Source: Escallonia rubra (taxonomy: Eukaryota; Streptophyta; Magnoliopsida; Escalloniales; Escalloniaceae). Taken from it: a DNA stretch of 64,000 nt. The stretch's first letter is position 1; the number at the start of each line of letters is the position of its first letter. Both the position numbers and the translations under genes were made by a program. This document shows positions 11,279 through 23,560 of the stretch, piece by piece. The notes under the pieces are model-generated. The model saw nothing but the letters and a program-made list of their open reading frames with translations. It had not been told where the DNA came from and searched no databases. The DNA is taken from the NCBI GenBank assembly GCA_033065855.1, contig JAVXUO010002964.1, positions 59,224-123,223 on the forward strand, in the 5' to 3' direction.

Positions 11279-12358
11279 TCAACCGCACCAAAAAATCCAG
11301 AGGAAAACGACAACATGTATTAGGTAGAGCAAATCGGTAATATTTTGAAAGATCGGCTTATTAAAGCGGTCTACCAGCCAAAAGGTGGACTGAATGCATG
11401 GGGGGAATCTAACGAAAATAGTTCTGCTAGAGGGCTTGCACGCGGTCACACTTAAGAAAGAGATGTTTTTGCGTCTCATGGGACTACAAGCACAATGGTC
11501 AAGCATTAGAAATCAAGATCTGCCGCTGAACTAAGGCTGAGGAGACTGCCAGCCTTTGATGCATAAACTGCCACGTAAAAACTTTAAGTTTTTCTGGCAA
11601 CAGGAGTTTCCAAAGGTGAGTCCAGACTTAGGAAGGTATTAGAGAAACCGAGGATAAATTGGAAGTGCTAAGTACCCTCAGGTAGTGATAAGTGGATGAT
11701 GTGGAAAATTTCCCCTGCTTGGCATAAGGGCAGTAACAAACGTCCTCCGAATGTAATGGCAAGAGTACAAGGTGTAAATTTTGGCTAACAATCGATAGTG
11801 GGAATATGTCCAATAGAAGCGCAATGTTCCAAAGGCGAGTATCGGGGAGGAACAGGTGAAGAGGGCTGATTTGCGGCAACCACCAGTCCATCCAAATAGA
11901 AATCGACTGACATGTTCCCACTCGCCACTGTATTACGTGCTTAAATGCTCGATGACCTACCAAGAGACTACGCTAGATCCATGAACTCTGTCTAGGGGAA
12001 GTAACTTGTAGGAAGGAATGTTTTCAGAAGTGTTTCCCTTTTAGAACTTGAGCAATGAGGCTATCTGGATTTTGCCAGATTTTCCAAGCTTGTTTTACAT
12101 AATAGTGCCTTATTGAAGAGCTGAAAATTTTGAAAGCCTAGTCCACCCAATTTTTTTAGCAAACATACAGTCGGCCAGTAGACCCAGTGAATAGACTTCC
12201 GTGTTGCCTAACCACCAAAAGTAAGCCAAGGTTTGGTCTAGTTGATGACAAACCACGGAGGGAAACTTGTAAATTGTCATATAGTGCACTAGAAGTGAAG
12301 AGAGGATTGATTGGATTAGGGTCGCTCGCCCTGCTTTATTGAGAAGGAGGTCGTCCAA
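11279..12358 (-). pseudogene. LINE ORF2 C-terminal region (RT tail and zf-RVT)
   Basis: Recognisable blocks are LLNKAGRATLIQSILSSL, a PSVVCHQLDQTLAYFWWLGN stretch, a SISIWMDWWLP block and a zf-RVT-like end (11506-11279). These are typical of the part following the RT palm in plant L1 ORF2. Frames change between the blocks. Confidence 0.75.
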
Positions 12359-13974
12359 TGAGCACTGTGATACCTCGAAAAATACCAAAAATTAATCTAA
12401 ACCTGAGTTTGATTAATTAATGGGAGATTAGTTTATTGAGTAGCATTATGTGGTGATAATTAAGTGTTAAGGAGCTAATTAAGGGGTTAATGTGGCCTTG
12501 GGAGTTGAAATCTAATTTTGGAAAGTTAAGGGGCAAAAATGTAATTTTGAAAAATATGATGAACGGGTGCATATCTTTATTAAGTAGCATCCTTTTGATG
12601 ATAATGAGGTGTTAGGGAGCTAGATTGAGGGTTAGGATGATTTTGGGGACAAATTGAAAATTTTCAAAGTCGATGGGTCAAAATGCAATTTTGGGAAACT
12701 TTAGGGACCAAAATGCAAATTTTGAAAGTTGGCAATAGGTGTCACAAATCTTAGAGAAAACAGTCCATAGCTTGCCACCTCCTGGTTGAGTTTAAGCTGA
12801 CTAAGTTAGACAAATAATAAAGTAGTGGTGGATGAAGATTAATGAGGGAATTATAAGAGGAAAATTGTGGGGTGGAAAATGAAAATAGAAGAAATTCATG
12901 AATAGTAGCTGGGCATGAACAGTAACCGTGAAGAACACAAGAACAGAGAGAAGCAGCGGGAAGGAAAAAGGGAAGAAAAAGAAGGGGAAAGGAGGAAGAA
13001 GAAGGAGGGGAAAAAAAGAAGAAGGAAGAACCTAAACCCATCAGGGTATGAATCTCGAACCCTTAATCGCGAAATTGTGGAGGAATTGAATTGAATTTAG
13101 TTGAACATATGTGACATACATATGTATATATATGCTTCGTTTGTGTATATATGTTTAGGGGATGGGAAGAAATTGGATAGATTCTTGTTGTAATTGTGTA
13201 ATATGAGAATCTAAACCATAACCAAGAAGAAAAATTAATTAGGGCTTCGCATTTGGGGTGTGTTCTTAGGTGTGTGTTTATAGTGTGTGTTCTTCGGGTG
13301 GATATGGGTATGGATTTATATGGTGTAATTGTGTAAATTAAGTGGAGTTAGGGTGTTAATGTGTAGTTTTTGATATAACTAAGTGATTATAATGTGAAAC
13401 TAATGAGAAATTCATGTGTGATTAGGGGAAAAGTGTGCCCAAGTGTAGGACGGGCTGAAGGAGGAAGAAGACTTGTGTGTGTGCTCAAGGTTTGTTAGTG
13501 TGTGTGATGATTTGAATATTAGATGTAATTGTCGCAAAAAGTGAAGATTCAATATATAGGTTCTAATTTGAATTTTTAAAAATAGTTAGGGTCAGATTTA
13601 GACAGTACAAAAAAGCGACCCTAGTTATTTTTAGGAGACCTGTATCGTGGAAATGTTTCAGATTTTTCCGAGATCGGGAAGAGGGTGAATGGACGCAGAA
13701 AATTTGGAACTTTATAGTGAAATTTAAAATATCAAACAAGCGCGGTTTTGTGCAAAAAATTTATGAGAACTCTATGATGCTGAGAAGTTCCATTTCCCAA
13801 GATTTCGGTTCATTCCAAAGTTGTTAGCTATTTTTGGCCGAGCGGACTTTTAAGCGTTTGGTCCGGACACCGATTCAAATTTTTGGGCCAAATTTTTAAA
13901 AAATACGTTTTAGCTCAAGAATGAATTCATGAAGCTTAAAATCTCATTTTAAAGCACTTTTGAGATTTTTTAAT

Positions 13975-14340
13975 GCCAGGAACCCTCAGGGGGCATTTTG
14001 GTAATTTGCCACCCGGAGTATATTTTAGTAATTTTTTCGGTAAAGTTTTTCAAATGATTTTTTAGTCCGGAAAGGGTTGAAAAATACCTGATAGGTTGTT
14101 TTGAAGCTGATTCGGGCGTTGTGATAGTGAACTCCCGGGGGCATTTTGATAATTTGTCGTCCAGATGAGGGGTATTTTGGAAATTTTTCCTATAAAATGC
14201 TTTGAAGGATTGTTGGTTTGGGAAGGGGTGTAAGACATCCAAAAAGTTATTTTGAAGGGGTTTTGAGATGTTTGTTGGGGCGATGGCAGCTAGGAGGTAT
14301 TTTGGTCATTTGCCAGGTTGACGCCAAAATTTAGGGAACA
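13975..14340 (+). repeat. Reiterated GGGGGCATTTTGGTAATTTG unit in the LTR
   Basis: Three degenerate copies of a roughly 140-bp unit centred on GGGGCATTTTGGTAATTTG and TTTTGAAG...GGGTT occur at about 13980, 14130 and 14270. Confidence 0.5.
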
Positions 14341-14764
14341 CACGTAATCCAGCGTTCGGAGTGGTGAGAAGTGAAGAATGGTGTTAACACGTTGAAATAA
14401 TGAGATAGTGGCTATTGCTAATGCATTGGTAAGCTAAGTTAAGGATCCAATTATTGGATCGGATTAACAAGCTGCCGTAAGACGCTGTAAATGATTAAAT
14501 GGGAAGGGATAGAATTGTGAGTGCGTATATGTTGAATGATGACTAACGAGCAGAGTACGATTTGACTAGGTGATGCAGCTCATTGCGATCAGAGAATGCG
14601 AGTTTCTTCGGCTATAAGCCAATCATGTAAGGATAATGCGGTTCTATTATACTAATTCATTGTTTCGATTAGCATACTATGTTAATGACGTTTATCTTGG
14701 ACTCTTGTTATTATGGGTTAACACAGGTAGTCATTGTGACCGGTATACATATATTTGAATTGTG

Positions 14765-15270
14765 TTGTTGGGGACTTGGGGTAGAATAATTCCCCTAGTC
14801 CGCCCTGTTGGTAGAATTTAATGAGGATGATGCGTGTCCTAGCATGCTATGATTTGATTCGATTAGCATACCTGAAGTTGAAGATGATATTGTGTAGGGG
14901 TTGTTGTGTGGTTGTTGTGAGATGCCAATAATTATTGATAGCCGGTATCTCTTCTCTTTGAGAAAACCATTGAGGACTTGTGGCAACTTCTCCTGAGTCC
15001 GCCCTATCGTTGATGATGATGCTGTAGAGATCGTTGCGTTGTTGTTGTGAAATGTCGGCACTTATTGACAATCGACATTTCTCTTATGTAAGAACGATGT
15101 TGAGGGCTTGGGGCAAACTCTCCCAAGTCCGCCATGTTGATGATGTTACGTTGAACTCTTTTTGTTAGGTCTGAACACCGGTTGATCTTCTGATCCGGTA
15201 TTCCTTGTTGAGTTGTGTTGATGAGGACATAAGGTGGAATCAATTTTCCCTTAGTCCGCCCCATTGATGA
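14765..15270 (+). repeat. Four diverged repeats ending in AGTCCGCC
   Basis: The block GAGGACTTGGGGCAA...CTCC..AGTCCGCCC..TTGATGATG recurs at about 14771, 14970, 15101 and 15221. It lies within the LTR-like insertion. Confidence 0.55.
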
Positions 15271-15944
15271 AGTCTTGTTGCCTGGCTGTAACGGGTTAGG
15301 GAAAGCACTTTAAGTGAGTACCCTGCTTGTTGACAGTGTCTCTTCTATTTACTCGAGACTGAGATGAACATCCCGTAAAATGGGACATCAATATGAGGAG
15401 GATGGCCTATGAATTATGATCACTGGCCAAAGAGGATGAATGTCGCTCGAGCAGAGTCTGTCGTGTCTGGTCGAGTCCTATCCGTCGTGTCCATGTGCTT
15501 TGCATTTGATTTTCTTTTGATGTTGATGATTTTAATGATTTGTATTTCAATGATGTTTATCTTTACGACCTTGGATTTCGGGTTCACTTGCATAGTCGGT
15601 CAGTTAGTCCAGTCCATGAGGAGGTGGCAGTAATGCTATTTTGTTGGGCTTTAAAGCCGCTCAGTCTAACGAAAGAAAAATTTTCATTTGACAATTATGC
15701 TGATGTCGAAAATTTATTGGAACTCTTGATTCATTTCTATCGTTGAGATGATTATTATTCATTTGAGTCTCTTGAATCATTTGTACACGATACTCCTCGT
15801 GTTGTCTTTACTAGGCGATTTGCGTTCATTCCTTATGTTGTATTGTGTAGGCTATTAGGTTGATCAAGGAGAACCTTCTAGAAAGGAAAAAGAAACAAGC
15901 TAGAAAAGTTGAGCAAGGGGATCAGTTGTGTGAGGTAAGACCAG

Positions 15945-16976
15945 CTAGAAATGGTGGGATAAAGATTGAGTTGCGAGATAGGCATTGGGGCTAATTACAA
16001 GGCTTGACTTTTCCCATTTGATGCATTGCCCAGACATAGCACAATAATTGCTGAGCAACTGACGGATGTGCGAGAGTCGCGAAACCGAGTGTTGATCTAA
16101 GCAAAGGAATAAATTTACGTCATCAGCGTACATTAGATGGGTGATTGATGGCGAGCACCTGCCAATCTTAATACCTTGAATTTTTCCATGGTGTTCGGCG
16201 AAGACGGGCCCCATTGAAAGAATTTCAGAACAAAGAATGATAAGGAAATGGGAGAGGGGATCGCTTTGTCGGATTCCGTAGCTAGGCCTGAAAATGGGGG
16301 TAGGCGCACCATTGAAAAGGATAGAGTAAGAAACCGAAGTCACTCATTAATAGACTAGGTTAACCCAAGAGGGTGGAAAACCAAAGCGAAAGAGAACCTC
16401 TGTTAAGAACTCCTAATTTACGCGGTCAAATGCCTTACTCATGTCTAGCTTCAGGGCCAACAAAACAATGCGTCCTCATTTCCTTTGTTGCACACAATCT
16501 CTTAATTTTTGGGCTAGTAAATCATTGTCAGCGAGGGACCTTCCCGCAACAAAAGCATTCTGAAAATGCGAAACAATATCGCTCGTGATAGGAGTCGTTC
16601 TAGTGACCAGAACTTTGAAGATGATTTTATAAATAAAGTTACAGAGACTAATCAGACGGAACTCAAAGGCCAGTTCAGGAGGGTGCTTTTTAGGGGTCAA
16701 AGAGATAAATATCTGATTAGTCTCGAGTAGCATGTGCCCAGAGCGAAGGAAAGATAGCACTGCCCGAGTGACAAGCAGGCCCATAAAAGTCCAGAACCTC
16801 TGATGAACCATAGCCGGGATGCCATCAAATCCTGGGGCTTTAGCACCCCCTAGCTGAAAAACAGCTTTCTTTATTTCCTCGGGAGTGAAGGCCTGACTAA
16901 GAAGAAAAGCCTGATCTGGGGAGAAGGCATGAAATGAGAGATTGCGTAGAAAAGAACGAAGTCGACAACCATCCAC
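15945..16976 (-). pseudogene. LINE reverse transcriptase
   Basis: The stretch has the RT blocks GAKAPGFDGIPAMVHQRFW, LISLCNFIYKIIFKVL and NAFVAGRSLADNDLLAQ, and the catalytic LMYADDVNLFL (YADD). The order and motifs identify a plant L1 RT. It is split into two frames (16976-16476 and 16343-15945). Confidence 0.85.
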
Positions 16977-17289
16977 GTACTGGGGGCGTAGCGGGAGAGG
17001 AGAATAAATTAGTTTAAAAAATTCACAATTATAGAGCGGATGGAATCCTTGTCAGAGAAAACCCGCCCACTTACATCTTTAATGGAAGTCATTTGGTTGA
17101 AGCGACGACGAACAATTGTAGAGGCATGAAACAACTTTGTATTTGCACGCTATGCCCAAAATAGCTCTATTCATTTGAGCAGAAAATCTAGTTTGGAACA
17201 CAGGTAAAATTCTTCTTGACTAAGATATTGCGAAATATGGGGGGCCCTATTAAAAATAGATCAAGCGTTGCTGAGTAGTTGAAATTTGG

Positions 17290-18025
17290 TTATCCAGATC
17301 CCCCAAAACAGACCTTACTCCAAATACGTAACTCATGAAGCAGCATCCGGAATTTAGTCATAAGCTGAAAGAGGGGGGCAAACAGTGCTCGGTCTAAGCC
17401 AAACCTTTTTGATAACTGAGAAAATTTGAGGACAGGAAAACCACATGACCTCAAAACGGTGGGGGTGATGGAGACGAAGGGGGCTGGTATCGCGTAACAT
17501 GGGTGCATGATCAGAACACTGAATAGCGAGGTTGCGTACAATCCCCTGTGAGAAATGGGTTATTCAGAGGGGCCATGACACAGTCAAGTTTTTCATATAG
17601 AACAACACGCTATAAGGAGCCTCTAGCCCAAGTAAACAAAGAGCCATCCCAGTGAACATCAAACAAGTCGAAACGACTTCGGAAAGTCCCGGAAAGATTG
17701 AGCTTCGGGGATAATGCTGGAGCGAGGACCTGATTTTTCATCGGGGGATAAAACTTGATTGAAATCGCCACCAAGGCAGAATGGGCCTGGGAGAGGAGTG
17801 AGAGTAAAGGCTATGAGATTCCAATCGCAGATGGCCATAAACCAACCTGTAGTAGGCAAGAAACTCATCCAACCCCTTGTACGAGACTAAGATGAAGTTG
17901 GAGTGGACGAAACAGATTGTCAAGGGGTGAGAGGAAAGCCAACCTAACCACAGTCCCCCACTTGAGCCAACGGGGTCGACCCCAACAAAATTAGTAAACC
18001 CATATTTCCGAAAAAAGACGGCCAA
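17290..18025 (-). pseudogene. LINE apurinic-type endonuclease domain
   Basis: GFTNFVGVDPVGSSGGLWLGW-like sequence near 18000, then a GPFCLGGDFNQVL...EKSG block near 17750 and a GFPVLKF block, as in the endonuclease/exonuclease/phosphatase fold of plant L1 ORF2. Several frame changes. Confidence 0.75.
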
Positions 18026-19180
18026 CTTTAGAAAATAGCATTTTTTGTTTCCATAAAAAAGACTACATCGGGATTATGCGAGCAGATCAAACGATAAGCA
18101 ATTCGAACTGTGGCCGCTTGACTCATACCACCACAATTCTAGAAAACGAGTTTCATAGGGAAACTCGTGACTGGTAAGGCCCAATCACCAAAGCCGCAGC
18201 AACTGCCTTCGAAATATGAGCGGAGGAAGGCATAAATTTGACTACAAAGCACACAGTTGTCAGGCAAAAAACCCAAAGCAGATTTAGCAGATAGCCTATG
18301 CATGGCAAGAACCAAAACAGGAGCAGGATTATCAACATGGGAGCCCAAATCACCACAGTTCAAGCAAGGCACAGATATCATGGGAACACGTAAGGCTTGG
18401 AGATCTAGGTGGCCAGGCAAACCTGTCAGTACCGCGGGAGAGCTACTATGCTCGGACCGTAAGCGTTTCTCGCCATGGTGCATCTCCAAGCAAGCAGGAG
18501 CTTAAGAAGTGCACCGTTTACATGCCGTGCCTGAAAGTGGGAGGGGTTCGGGCTCTTTTATCGAAGCTGATTGCAGAGGCAATGATGAAACTGCATTAGC
18601 GACCGAAGCTGATGGCAAAGGCACGAGATCATGCCTACTGACCATCAAAGTACACAGCTGCTTCCAAGGCCAAGCAAATTAGGTCACCAGATGAGAGCAA
18701 TCACGCATCTTGCAAGCTGAAGTACGAGGGCAGGCAGATGGATCAAACTTCAATTCACGGGTACATGCTTTTTTGTAGGGATAACCAAAGGAGGGAGTTT
18801 CAGGGATGTCAGAGTGGTCTTTACGCTTTTTTGATGTCGTCGGAAATGGCAAAGCTGAAGTGAAGAGGGTCCCCATAAACCGCACCTCAGTCCAGGTGAA
18901 ACGCAAGGTGATATGCTTCATCGCCTCTAAACCACGAAGAGTAACATTCGCGGCCGGAGATTACGTCTCGCTTTCACTGCTCGAGTCGATAAAGAAGTGT
19001 TTGCGCTGCTGGGCAAACTCACTATCAATCGGTGAGCCGGCGGCATGATCGATTAAAAGTGCGGGATCGTTTTTGCCCCTCGGGCCTGGGGACTTCCCTG
19101 AAAACGAGAAACTTCGACGAACAGATAGAAATTGCATGCAAAAGACCGTGCGCCCATAAATGACAAAGAGAGCTTTCAAT

Positions 19181-19681
19181 TGATTACGAATGTTTACACA
19201 CTAATGTTTCCAAGTCTGGAAACTGAACTTCCTATCGATGGCAGCAAAAGCCTCTAAACTAAAGAAAAAGAACGAAAAGACTAAGTCTGGTTGATGAGTG
19301 TTTGTGTGTGTCCTCCTTTTCTTCTTTGACCCAATATTTACACTAGAGGCTTTGTAGAAAATAACTACCATTACAAGAAACTACCCACTTAGAAAATAAC
19401 CACCCACTAATAAGTAACCAACCACACTTATCCCTTATCAATAGGGACACATTTTCAGAAGTTGGTTTCTTTCAGTTCTTGAATCTTCCATTATTTTTTC
19501 AGAAATAATAAAAAGTAAATGCCATTAGTGACATTTAATCAAAGTGAACTTATTAATAAAAAATATATTTTGTGGTGCAAACAAGAAGATAGGAGCCATG
19601 GGAATGAAAGATGGAGAGCTGTGAGTGAAGGAGTCAAACTGAGCCAAGACGGGAAGAACGAAATTTGAAGGCCCTGCTTCG
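19181..19681. other. Unassigned AT-rich DNA, left flank of duplicated segment 1
   Basis: No gene recognised. It may include the LINE 5' untranslated region. It ends where the duplicated segment begins. Confidence 0.4.
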
Positions 19682-20647
19682 GCACCCTAACCTGCCGACG
19701 ACTATTGTGGGGGTGGGAATGGGTATAACGCATTTGAACACCTCCAGATGCATCACCATCACCTTTCAAGAGATTTCCTCCCATGCATCGTGATCTCTGG
19801 CAGCAACTGCTCCATCATCGACACCCTAACCTGCCGACGACTATTGTGGGGGTGGGAATGGGTATAACGCATTTGAACACCTCCAGATGCATCACCATCA
19901 CCTTTCAAGAGATTTCCTCCCATGCATCGTGATCTCTGGCAGCAACTGCTCCATCATCGACACCCGAACCTACCGACGACTATTGTGGGGGTGGGGATGG
20001 GGTATAACGCATTTGAACACCTCCAGATGCATCACCATCACCTTTCAAGAGATTTCCTCCCATGCATCGTGATCTCTGGCAGCAACTGCTCCATCATCGA
20101 CACCCTAACCTACCGACGACTATTGTGGGGGTGGGGATGGGGTAGCAGGGTGGGGATGGCGGGGTAGAGGAGGTAGGATGGGGCAGCGGGTGGAGGCGGG
20201 ATGGCGTGGGAGGTTGGCAACAAAGGTGGGCAGCGTAAGTAGGTATGGGTGAGAGAGAAAGAGAGTCTGAGATAGAGAGAAGAGCAGGAGCGGCGGGGAG
20301 AATAAGAAACAATCATCTTTAGCGACGGATTTTTGGCCGTCGCCAGAACATTAAAAAATTACAAATGTATAGCCTTGTACCGACGGATGTATCCGTCAGT
20401 AAAAGTCCGTCGCTGAAACCCTTTTTTTATTTTAACTTTTTGGAAAAAAACGAAACAAATGGAAAAAAAAAACTCTACAATAACATTTAGCGACAAATTT
20501 TCCGTCGGTAAAAGTCTGTCGCTAAAGATTTTCTCCGTCGAAAAAGATCTTTAGCGACGGACTTTTATCGACGGTCAAATCCGTCGCTAAAAGGTCATTT
20601 TTAGCGACCGAATGAAATCCGTCGCTAAAAGGTCATTTTTTTTAGTG
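19682..20647. mobile_element. Truncated CACTA element (3' part)
   Basis: Matches the right-hand 0.8 kb of the complete element at 42270-44576, ending in the same TAGTG and followed by the same ACTCG. Subterminal TAGCGACGGA/TCCGTCGCTAAA repeats fill 20300-20640. The left part is missing; the break falls in the 139-bp tandem repeat. Confidence 0.85.
19691..20245. repeat. 139-bp tandem repeat within CACTA
   Basis: CCTRCCGACGACTATTG starts recur at 19691, 19830, 19969 and 20109. There are three full units and a partial one; copy 2 has one full unit plus partial flanks (43900, 44039). Confidence 0.92.
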
Positions 20648-21778
20648 ACTCGTTTTTCATCTGATGGCAAAAATTTTTGAGGCAAAAAAATGGCTCTTGG
20701 GGAAGGGGAACCTAAGTTACAAATTTCGATCAATTCAAGCTAATTGTTAAGACTTTCAATATCAAAAGAATGTTGAGAATTTTCACAGGAATCATGCAGC
20801 ATGGTTATAAGTTTTGAACTAACGCCTCTCTCTCATGTAAATACCAATACAGGACGAAAAATACTGCGGTAATTGGTCCCATGTTAGGTTGCACTAAGGC
20901 TAAGAGTTTAATGGTGCCATTATTTAAGAACTTATTGTCAATCATGTCTTTATAATATAGCTCACCCAAACTTCCCGCCCAGTTTAGGGACCAACTTAGG
21001 CTATATGTAATTTATGACTTTGGTTATACTGACATTTTTTCCCCTCTTTTTTGGTTACAACTTTTTTAATAGGGGTGCAATTTTAAGCGAAAATGTTTTC
21101 TTATAGGGTTCTAGCTTAGTTTTTAAGTAAAACAATTTACACTATGATGAGAGAGCTAGTGAAAAAGAATAGGCTATTTTGAAGGCCACGCATTTACACT
21201 ACGCTCAGAGAGTGAGAAAGAAAAACTAGATCACTGTGATGATGGTGATTGTTGTGAAGCTGGCTTAAACAAAGGGTACTGTAAGATAATAATATAAATA
21301 TTGCGGTTCAGGAAAAGATGGCATCGCTTTCAAGTTGTGGTGGCAAAATTGGATGGGTGCTGTCTACTGGAAAATGGAAGATACAAAGTTTTTGGGATAA
21401 GTGAGACCAAATTAGGCTATATAATTTACAATTTTGGTTATATTAACATGTTTTTTTTTTCTCATTTTTTATTACAACTTTTCTAATAATTCTGCATTTT
21501 TAAGTGAAAAATGTTGTTAACTAAAAAGTAATGAAACAATTTACCTTTATGTTTAGAGAGTGAGAGAAAGAAAAGGCTATTTTGAAAAGTACAGTGAGAT
21601 AATAATAGAAATATTGCGGTTGGGGGAAAAGGTGGCTTCGGCCTTCATGTAGTTGGTGGCAAAATTGGGTGGGTGCTGTCTACTAGAAAATGGAAGATAC
21701 AAAGTTTTTGGGATAAGTGAGATCAAATTAGGCTATGCAATTTACAATTTTGGTTGTATTAACAGTTACCTTTATGTT

Positions 21779-21882
<104 letters not shown>

Positions 21883-22002
21883 TATTTTGAAGGCTATACA
21901 TTTAGCCCAACATGCGGTTTGCCCCACTTTCCCCGCTTGCCCCACTGCCCCCTAGTTTGATTTTCACACCAAGATAAGCATAGCATTTATAGCAGTTCTA
22001 TA

Positions 22003-22128
22003 ATGGCCTGCCCCCATAGTTGAATACACTCGGAGTGCCAATGCCCAGCCGGAGATCTCCCGTCCGCTGGCAGACTTCTTGCCTAGTTTATGTGGTGATC
22101 GCTTCACGTCATTCGAGAATGTCAACAA
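22003..22128 (+). pseudogene. TPS exon 1 relic fused to CACTA (module 1)
   Basis: Matches TPS exon 1 from the ATG through the CCTAGTTTATGTGGTGATCGCTTCAC region (the PSLWGDRF codons) but has an altered frame and stop codons, then joins antisense CACTA transposase sequence at about 22129. The leader sequence before the ATG is also conserved. Confidence 0.75.
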
Positions 22129-22491
22129 TTGTCATTGCGACAACCGATTCATCTTTGTTTCAGTGTCAGGCTCAAAGTAAAGGGAGCAAAAGTTAGTGAG
22201 CTCCTCAAGAATGTAAGCCTCCGCAATTAAACCTTCAACGCGCGTTTTGTTACCCACCTTTTTCTTAGAGTCAAACCTATACCTATATAAGAAAGAAGTC
22301 ATTTTTCAGTGAACAACGCACGTGTGCAAGTGTGAAATACAGTTTAAAGATGGATGAGTGACATCACCTCTCAAATGGATACAACCACCGATACTGCACA
22401 GGTCCGCATACTCTAGCCCCATATGCTATGTGAATGGTCAAATGCTTTATTGAATCAAAGAATGATGGGAGAAAGATTTTCTCTAGTTGTT
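22129..22491 (-). pseudogene. CACTA transposase C-terminal fragment (DUF4218 type)
   Basis: The minus-strand translation contains LEKIFLPSFFDSIKHLTIHI, AYGARVCGPVQYRWLYPFER and, after an intervening stretch, KKVGNKTRVEGLIAEAYILEEL. These correspond to the DUF4218 region that follows TNP2 in CACTA transposases. Only this part is kept in copy 1. The same piece recurs at about 26790-27164. Confidence 0.75.
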
Positions 22492-22628
22492 ACACCACTT
22501 ATAGGGTCCGATTCTACCTTTGTAAGTAATGTTCATCTATTTAATATCACTGCGTGAACTTGCCAGTTTGCCATTCAATTTCTCCTCCCATCTTGATTAC
22601 TCATGTTAAACTGTTTGTGTCATTTTAT

Positions 22629-22914
22629 GGTGCTGAACTTGCTACTCAGCAAGGACAAAGTGCAGCACCTTTAGCTGCATGTAGAAGATTGGCCGAGGAA
22701 CTCACTGAAGAGCGGTTTCCAGCTCCTCGGATTCTTGCATTCAAAGTAATTCCCTTTAAGCTTTGCTTTAATTTTCTGCAAATGGTCTTTTACATTTTAA
22801 ACCAAAAGTACTGAAGTTTTTGTGGATCTGTTTTGTAACAGGAGGGAGCTCTCAGGCCCGATACTTCGTTTCGCAGCTTATACCACCAGCACACAAAGAT
22901 CCTCTTATGAGCAG
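22629..22914 (+). pseudogene. Captured two-exon gene fragment, copy 1
   Basis: Two exon-like blocks, 22629-22745 and 22842-22914, separated by a 96-bp intron with GT/AG borders; the second block ends at a GTAAGT donor. The first block encodes 39 residues containing LAACRRLAEELTEERFPAPR. The second reads either EGALRPDTSFRSLYHQHTK or, in another frame, QARYFVSQLIPPAHKDPLMS. The parent gene is not recognised. The acceptor AG before block 1 is lost here but present in copy 2. The fragment lies inside a CACTA element, which are known to carry host gene pieces. Confidence 0.5.
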
Positions 22915-23340
22915 GTAAGTGGAAAGAAGCAAGTCATGTTATAGAGTTGCTCAAAAGAAAAAGAAGAAAAAAGAAGTTTAGGTTACAAAGTGTCATGATT
23001 TCATGAATATACCAACTTATTATAAATTTGTGTTGATGTGTATGCATAAGTTTATAATTGTTTCTATACCTAGAAACAATTATCGGCAACATTTCAACAT
23101 TTCCACAACAAACAATGTTTAGTCTTAAATACAAGAATTTCTAATCTGCACAAAACGAATTTACAACCTAATTTGCACAACAAACACAGCATTTCATGCT
23201 TTTCCTCTTACTTATTTTCTAATTTGCACAATACGATTTTAAAACGAAAATAAAAAACATCATAAAAAAAAATATTACAGTGGGCTTGATGTAACATACC
23301 TGGTGCCGGAGATGGTAAACAGTAGTACTTTAACGCAACA

Positions 23341-23560
23341 GTGGATGACGGTCGCCTTGGCGGCGGTGTAGTGCATGGCTTGGCGGTGGCAGGGCCAACA
23401 ACAGTGGCGGCGTGGGCTTCACAAAGAAGTGGACTTGCAGGCAGCGTGTCCATGGTAGGCCCGGCAACAGTGGCTACATGGGCTTCGCAAAAAGGTGGCC
23501 TTCAGCGGCTGCACGGTGGCTGGGAGAGTGGGGGAGGCGACAACTTAGGTAGAGAGAGAG
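23341..23560 (+). repeat. GC-rich tandem repeat with conserved open frame
   Basis: Two tandem units encode VAGPTTVAAWASQRSGLAGS and VVGPATVATWASQKGGL-like peptides (about 63 nt apart). The same block occurs at 39760-39960 and 49392-49590. It is probably CACTA internal sequence; coding is doubtful. Confidence 0.5.

Larger units (their letters stand above)
12365..15909 (+). mobile_element. Solo LTR-like insertion (gypsy/Tekay type) inside the LINE
   Basis: This 3545-bp insert breaks LINE ORF2 and is flanked by the direct repeat TGAGCA (12359-12364 and 15910-15915). It begins CTGTGATACCTCG, close to the TGTAA/GATACCTCGA starts of long gypsy (Del/Tekay-like) LTRs. It has a purine-rich leader and no coding region. 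Most likely a solitary LTR; the exact terminal bases do not fit TG...CA perfectly. Confidence 0.5.
11279..19180 (-). mobile_element. Decayed L1-type LINE, interrupted by an LTR insertion
   Basis: On the minus strand the parts come in L1 order: an ORF1-like region with a degenerate zinc knuckle (CLNCGDLGSH, about 18400), an endonuclease (about 18025-17290), reverse transcriptase (16976-15945) and, beyond the insertion at 12365-15909, the RT C-terminal region and zf-RVT (12358-11279). Each part is split over several short frames with stops between them, so the copy is dead and old. No poly-A end was identified. Confidence 0.8.

Noticed and set aside
12751-13041. Minus-strand Ser/Phe/Pro-rich frame resembling a signal peptide
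   Set aside because: Translation of a purine-rich leader within the LTR-like insertion; low complexity.
20094-20312. Minus-strand Pro/Ser/Thr/His-rich frame, also at 44024-44242
   Set aside because: G-rich CACTA internal repeat read backwards; similar frames follow from base composition.
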